Assembly (NCBI RefSeq): GCF_904849725.1
Contig: NC_058519.1
Location: forward strand, 104,830,881 to 104,894,880
Length of the DNA: 64,000 nt
Origin: Hordeum vulgare subsp. vulgare
Lineage: Eukaryota > Streptophyta > Magnoliopsida > Poales > Poaceae
Reading direction: 5' to 3'
Shown: piece by piece, positions 59,031 through 64,000 of the stretch
How the letters are laid out: every line of letters begins with the position of its first letter
Numbering within the stretch: the first letter of the stretch is position 1
Notes under the pieces: generated by a model
The model's database searches: none
The model's input: the letters and a program-made list of their open reading frames with translations, nothing else
Told to the model about the DNA's origin: nothing
Made by a program: the position numbers and the translations under genes

Positions 59031-61477
59031 ACCCTCCATCCTATTTTTTTAGCCAGTCCCCTCTGCTCTTTCCTCAAAAACCGTGCAAACACTATTTCCC
59101 CCAATCTCTCTCCCCTGCCTCCCTCCTCTGCGCAGCCGTCGGGCCCGCCAGGCCCAGATCGGGCCCGGCCGAGCCCATCTGGCGAGCCCCGCCGTCTGCA
59201 GAGCCCTCTGCGCCTGAGCTCCTCCAGCCGGTCGAGCCTGCACCTCGTGCCGCCGGCCGCCGCCTGCCAGGGAGTCACCGTCGCCTGCTTGGCTCGCCGT
59301 CGCCGGCATGCCCTGCCGGAGCCCTCGCCGAGAAGTCGCGCGTGTCCAACCCGCAGTAGGCAGCCTCGTCGCCGGCCGCACCTCGCTTCCTCGCCGGATC
59401 CCGCAGCCGCCTCCCCGACGGATCCATCCCCGCCGTCGGCTTCCTTCAAGGTCGCCGGCCTGAAGCCCCACCTCACCGTCTTGCGCCGCCACCGGCGGCC
59501 TGCGTGCTCGGGAGCAGCCGACAAGGGAAGGAGCGCTCCTCGCCAGCGCGTGCCCTAGCGCTCGCCTCCGCGAGTGGGCTCTCCAGCACCGAGTTGGGCC
59601 GGCCTCCTTCGACCCAGGAGTCCCTCCGCCTGCTCGGCCCACTACTCCAACCGGCCCGAGCCACCCCCCCCCCAAGGTGAGCTATCCCTTGCCCCCGGCG
59701 CAACTTATTGTATTGCACCCCGTTCGGCCCATTAGTGATTTAGCTTGATTTAGGAATTAATACAAATTCCAGATAAATAGGTAAATATTTAGATGCCCGT
59801 ATCTTTTTATCCGTTAGCCGGATCGATACGTGTAATATATGGTTTTCGTGTAGTTTCTCGTGCAGAACACGATTTCACAACTTACATAATTATTTGACGT
59901 TGTTTGACATGTCGAATGCATAGATTAGCGTGCTGTCTAGATAGGATAGACGCCGTATTTATTTTTGGCGCAAGACCGGGTTGCTCGTATGCCATAGATA
60001 AAATGCCCATGTTTTAGGAACCACTTTTCCATGTATTTTGGAGTAGACGTTGGTATTTTTGCGTGTAGGGATTGCCGCTAGTTTATTTTCCCGTGGATAG
60101 GTTTTTATCTCGCATTTTCGTGTGGCATTATTTTGTTGTGCAACCCCAAATATTTTATATGTTTTTGGGGTAGTGCAATTAGTGTTAGCTTTTGAGTAAA
60201 TTAGTTCGCGCGATATTTTGCCGTGATGCCCTTTTGTTTAATTTGTAGGATTTATTTCGTGCTTCGTTTGAAGGAGTTGTCAACTAGGGAGTAGTTCTTG
60301 GATGTTTACTCTAGCCCCTGGTAATTTTGGTTGCAATAGAAATGCATGTTTAGGTGTGGTTTTCTTGCTCTCAAGTTGCTAGAAATAGTGCTGATTTGGG
60401 AGAGCTGAAATATTTCTAAGTCTGGAATCTGTTATATTTTGTTGTTGTCTTGTCTTGCTTCTATCTTTTGATCTGTAGCTCTTTTGAGGTTGGTGCAATG
60501 GAGTTAGTTGTAGCCCTTGTGATTCTCTAGCATGCTGTGAATTTTCATGCCATTTCGAGTCTTGTAGCCTATGGTTTTTCTGCTGTCAATATGGCTTGAG
60601 ATCGAAAACTGCACTTTCTTGAGGTGTAATTTTCACCAAGTCTGAAACTGTATGTGAGAAGCCATTTTGTGACTTCTTTTCCTAGTGTTCCTTGCTGCCA
60701 TGCTAGTTGTTGTTAGTTGTTTGTAGTAGTGCTTCTTGCCCTCTTTTGTATCATGCCTTGGTTGATTAAATTGGAGTTGTGTAGCTCGTAGTTGTGGGGT
60801 GTAGAAAATGCTATGTGGAAGATTTTGGCATATTGTAGTGTTTTCTTGTTTTGCTCGTAGTTGTTGAACCGTACCTCCGATTTGATCGTGTCCTATATGA
60901 AACTTGCTTAGAATCTCGTGTAGTTTCATTTTCTCTTGCTGGTTTTATGTTTTGAAGTGCTCGCGACCATCGTTGCACACATATTGCATTCATGCCATCA
61001 TATCTTGCGGTGCTTGTAACTTTCGATCTGTAGCTCCGTTGGAGATGTTCTTTATGTGTAGATTGCTTGTCTTGACGCGCAGAATCACGTGAACCTATTT
61101 TTTTGCTGTTTAACAACTAATTATATGCATTAGTTCAGATCTGGACAGAATTGTAAATTAACATGTGAGGTCGTCTCGGAGGTGCTATATGTCATTTCCG
61201 ACCTCATTTAAAATGCCTAGATAGGTAGGTTAATTGCGCTTCATCTCTTGCCATGTTTAACCACATTTAATATTGCCGTGTATCTAATCGGGATAGAACT
61301 AAATAATTAAACGTGGAGTTTCGTCAATATGCAACTCGTTGCATATTGAACTTCACTTAATGTGTAGTGCTTGATTGTGTGAATTGTCTTGCCGTGACTT
61401 GTTTGTATTCAGCCTGTCCATGCATCATGTGTGTCTTGCATCATGTGGTGAATATCGTGTGTTGATTCTTGTTTCAG

Positions 61478-61588
61478 GTTTCCTTCGTCTCGTTAGAGTT
61501 CCGCAAGCGTGTCGGAAAGTGATGACCCGTTCGACTACGTCGGTTCGTCTACTTCACGGAGTCATTCTTCTTCCAAGCGGGATCTCAG
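61478..61588 (+). other. Exon-like segment X in the Gypsy B LTR
   Basis: Preceded by TTGTTTCAG and followed by TCAG|GCAAGA, the same GC-type donor as in Gypsy A. The frame SASVSESDDPFDYVGSSTSR resembles the Gypsy A segment (SESD, DYV), but a TAG lies near 61494 upstream in that frame and it ends in phase 2. The downstream acceptor TTGCAG|GTACAGGTA (62909) gives a stop after three codons. Confidence 0.35.
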
Positions 61589-63283
61589 GCAAGATGTCCA
61601 TTTCCCCAGATACCATTACTAACATTGCCATGCTAATATCACCGTTTCTATCGATTATGTCTTGTTGCCTACCACATGTTATTTTATGAGCCTCTCAACA
61701 ATGCCATGAAACCTTCAACCTGTTCAACCTAGCAAACCACTGATTGGCTATGTTACTGCTTGCTTAACCCTGTTGATAGCGTTGCTAGTTGCAGGTACAG
61801 TTGCTTCCATGTGAAAACATGGGTTCCTTGTTATATCACCCTATTAAATGTTATTTAATTTAATGCACCTATATACTTGGTAAAAGGTGGAAGGCTCGGC
61901 CTTTCTAGCCTGGTGTGTTGTTCCACCTTTGCCCCCTTACTTTCGGCTACCGGTGTTATGTTCCATAATTGAGCGCTCCTAACACGATCGGGGTTGTTAT
62001 GGGGACCCCCTTGATAATTCGTTTTAGATTAAAGCTGGTCTGGCAAGGCCCAACATTGGTACTATTTGCCCAACATAATAATTCTGTTAATCTGAAATGC
62101 ATAGGGAGTTAGCGCTACCTGAGGAGTAATTCTACATAATACAGGGGGGCAGTGCTGTTGGTGCTGGTCCAAAACTAGAGCCGTTTGCGGGGCCAACCCG
62201 GGGCAACTCGGGAGATTTCTATCAGGCCACCGTACGCTGTGCTTATCCGTCGTGTCCTGAGAACGAGATACGCGGCTCCTATCGGGATCGTCAACACACC
62301 GGGCGGCCTTGCTGGATTAGTCTTACCTTTAACGAGATATCTTGTGCATCGGGATTCCGGTGATGCTTTGAGTAACCTCAGAGTTGAGGTTTTCCACTAG
62401 GGAATCCGACAAGATCGCGAGCATCGTGATTGAGGATTTCTATGCGGCTTGTGGTAATTTGTGATGGACTAGTTGGAGCACCCCTGCAGGGTTAAATCTT
62501 TTCGGAAAGCCGTGCCCGCGGTTATGTGGCAACGTGGAAACTTTGTTTAACACTGGTTCTAGATAACTTGAAGTTAACTTAATTAACATATGCCAACTGT
62601 GTGCGTAACCGTGACTGTCTCTTTCGTGAGTTCCTTATCCGATCAAGGACACGGTGGGGTTATGTTTGGCGTAGGTAGGTGTTCAGGATCATTCATTTGA
62701 TCATCAGTAGTCACGTCCGTTATGCGTAGATCTTCCCCCTCTTATTTCTTGTACTCGTAAGTTTAGCCACCAAATATATGCTTAGCCGTTGCTGCAACCT
62801 CACCACTTATCCATGCCTCACCTAATAAGCTTTGCTAGTCATGATACCTTTGGAAATGAGATTGTTGAGTCCCCTGTGGCTCACAGATTACTACAACACC
62901 AGTTGCAGGTACAGGTAAAGGTTATTTGACGCGAGCGCGTTGATTGTTCATTTGCAGTTGCTTCTTCTTCTTCTTCTTCTTCGATCTAGGATGGGTTCCA
63001 GGCCGGCAGCCTGGGATAGCAAGGATGGACGTCATTCTTCTTTTCTCGTTTGTTTTCATCCGTAGTCGGACCCTGCTCTTCATCATGATGATTATGTACT
63101 GTACTATTGTGATTCTGATGTAGCTTGTGGCGAGTGTAAGCCAACTCTTTATATATATCTCTTCTTTTCAGTACATGTACTTGTAACGATATCCATTCTT
63201 GCGACACGACGAGATGCGCTTCTATCCCTGACGAGGCCTTCGTGCCAAATTGAGGATAGGGTCGCATCTTGGGCGTGACAAGT

Positions 63284-63295
63284 TGGTATCAGAGC
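63284..63295 (+). promoter_or_regulatory. Primer binding site of Gypsy B
   Basis: TGGTATCAGAGC, three bases after the LTR end; initiator tRNA-Met type. Confidence 0.92.
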
Positions 63296-64000
63296 AGTAC
63301 CGACCTAGGACCCCCTTGATTGATCGAACATGGCCGAGTCGTGTCTACTGAAAAACTGCTTTGAGTCTAGTTATATATCGGAGAGTAGGATTCTTTTTTC
63401 TCCTCTTCTATGCTCTGGTGAGGAATCTTGATGTAATAATTTAATTCTACTCCTCTTCTTACTCAAAAAAAATTTAGGATCACGTAGATATTTTTGGAAT
63501 CTATATGATGCCGATGTGACAGAGTTCTGTCTTGGTGCCTCCTGTCTGCTTTGAGTTTCAGGGGAGTTGAGCTCCAGGGGATTCTTCAGCACATCGTTAT
63601 CATTCGGATTTCTTAGTATATCAGAACGAAGGATGTTAGTAATTTCTTCAATACTAGTAGTGGCGAGATAACCCCGATGTCCCCAGTACTGGTGCAGATT
63701 GTTCGAGAGTACTGCCATACTTTGTATCATTGTGATCACGAGGGTCTGTTGTAGATGAAGGTCCGAGATTTTGGTTGTGTGTTGACGGATGTGATACAAG
63801 TGACAGGTTAGTATAGGAGTTGTGTGATATTACTCGTTGTATCCGTGTACCAGATTGCATGACCAGATATTTCGGGAATACTTAGGTGGGAATTCAAGTA
63901 GTTGCTTATAGGACAATCTTCCAACAAATGCATGATGTTAGGTTGGGGTTCGACATCTAGTGGATTCCTGTCCACGAAAATATCGGACGAAATCTTTCTC
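63296..64000 (+). other. Leader of Gypsy B (partial)
   Basis: Non-coding. Collinear with 48630-49460 of Gypsy A (shared AGAGTAGGATTC, AATACTAGTAGTGGCGA, ATATCGGA) but lacks about 130 bp near 49310-49440 of Gypsy A. ORFs on the minus strand are not supported. Confidence 0.7.

Larger units (their letters stand above)
58463..63280 (+). repeat. 5' LTR of Gypsy B (4818 bp)
   Basis: Contains a TATA box, a long GC-rich leader up to a donor CCCAAG|GTGAGC at 59676/59677, AT-rich intron-like sequence, an exon-like block 61478-61588, and a 3' part (61800-63200) clearly similar to 47160-48500 of Gypsy A. Plus- and minus-strand ORFs at 58859-59718 are GC-rich shadows. Confidence 0.85.
58463..64000 (+). 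mobile_element. Chromovirus-like Gypsy B, 5' LTR and start of internal region
   Basis: The LTR (58463-63280) starts TGTGACAG and ends GGGCGTGACA (TGTCA-type inverted end). It is inserted into the Gypsy A 3' LTR; CTCAT (58458-58462) is one target duplication. A normal primer binding site follows. The internal leader is similar to that of Gypsy A, so the two are related families. Coding sequence lies beyond the window. Confidence 0.85.

Overview
This window is intergenic DNA from a large grass genome, almost certainly a Triticeae species (wheat, Aegilops, barley or a relative). Nearly every base can be assigned to a transposable element, and no intact host gene was found. The taxonomic call rests on an Angela/BARE-type Copia element, several Athila-type Gypsy LTRs starting TGATACG (the Sabrina/WHAM style common in Triticeae), Tekay/Del-type chromoviruses with 4 to 5 kb LTRs, and CACTA transposons. 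Family names come from recalled family features, not from a database search.

Left part (1-19642): the right end of one CACTA transposon (to 2815); a Gypsy LTR on the minus strand (2816-2941 and 8113-8243) split by a second, complete 5171-bp CACTA element (2942-8112) flanked by a TCG duplication; a diverged Angela-like LTR on the minus strand (8244-9368 and 18925-19086) split by a complete 9551-bp Angela-type Copia element (9369-18919) flanked by CATGC; then an Athila-type LTR on the minus strand (19087-19642).

Middle part (19643-35940): an old Copia element of the Maximus/SIRE type (19643-34120). It has a decayed gag-pol and two solo LTRs inserted downstream of pol: 25404-26946 (duplication TGAAG) and a 4155-bp LTR at 27718-31872 (duplication TTATG). 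It sits in a minus-strand Gypsy LTR (34121-35940).

Right part (35941-64000): a plus-strand Athila-type LTR; a minus-strand Athila-type element carrying gag and protease but no reverse transcriptase or integrase (36845-43277); a chromovirus with 5.3-kb LTRs (43278-58462) inserted in that gag; and a related element with a 4.8-kb LTR (from 58463) inserted in the chromovirus 3' LTR and running off the window.

None of the elements has an intact polyprotein. The most unusual signals lie inside the giant Gypsy LTRs. Four different LTRs carry a small exon-like segment; in three, an open segment with phase-1 ends is followed by a rare AG|GC-type donor (changed to GA in one). In two of them a second exon-like segment about 1.2 kb downstream stays in frame to a stop codon and shares a D-P-N-G motif. 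The 5.3-kb LTR also carries two tRNA-like modules in tandem, present in both copies.
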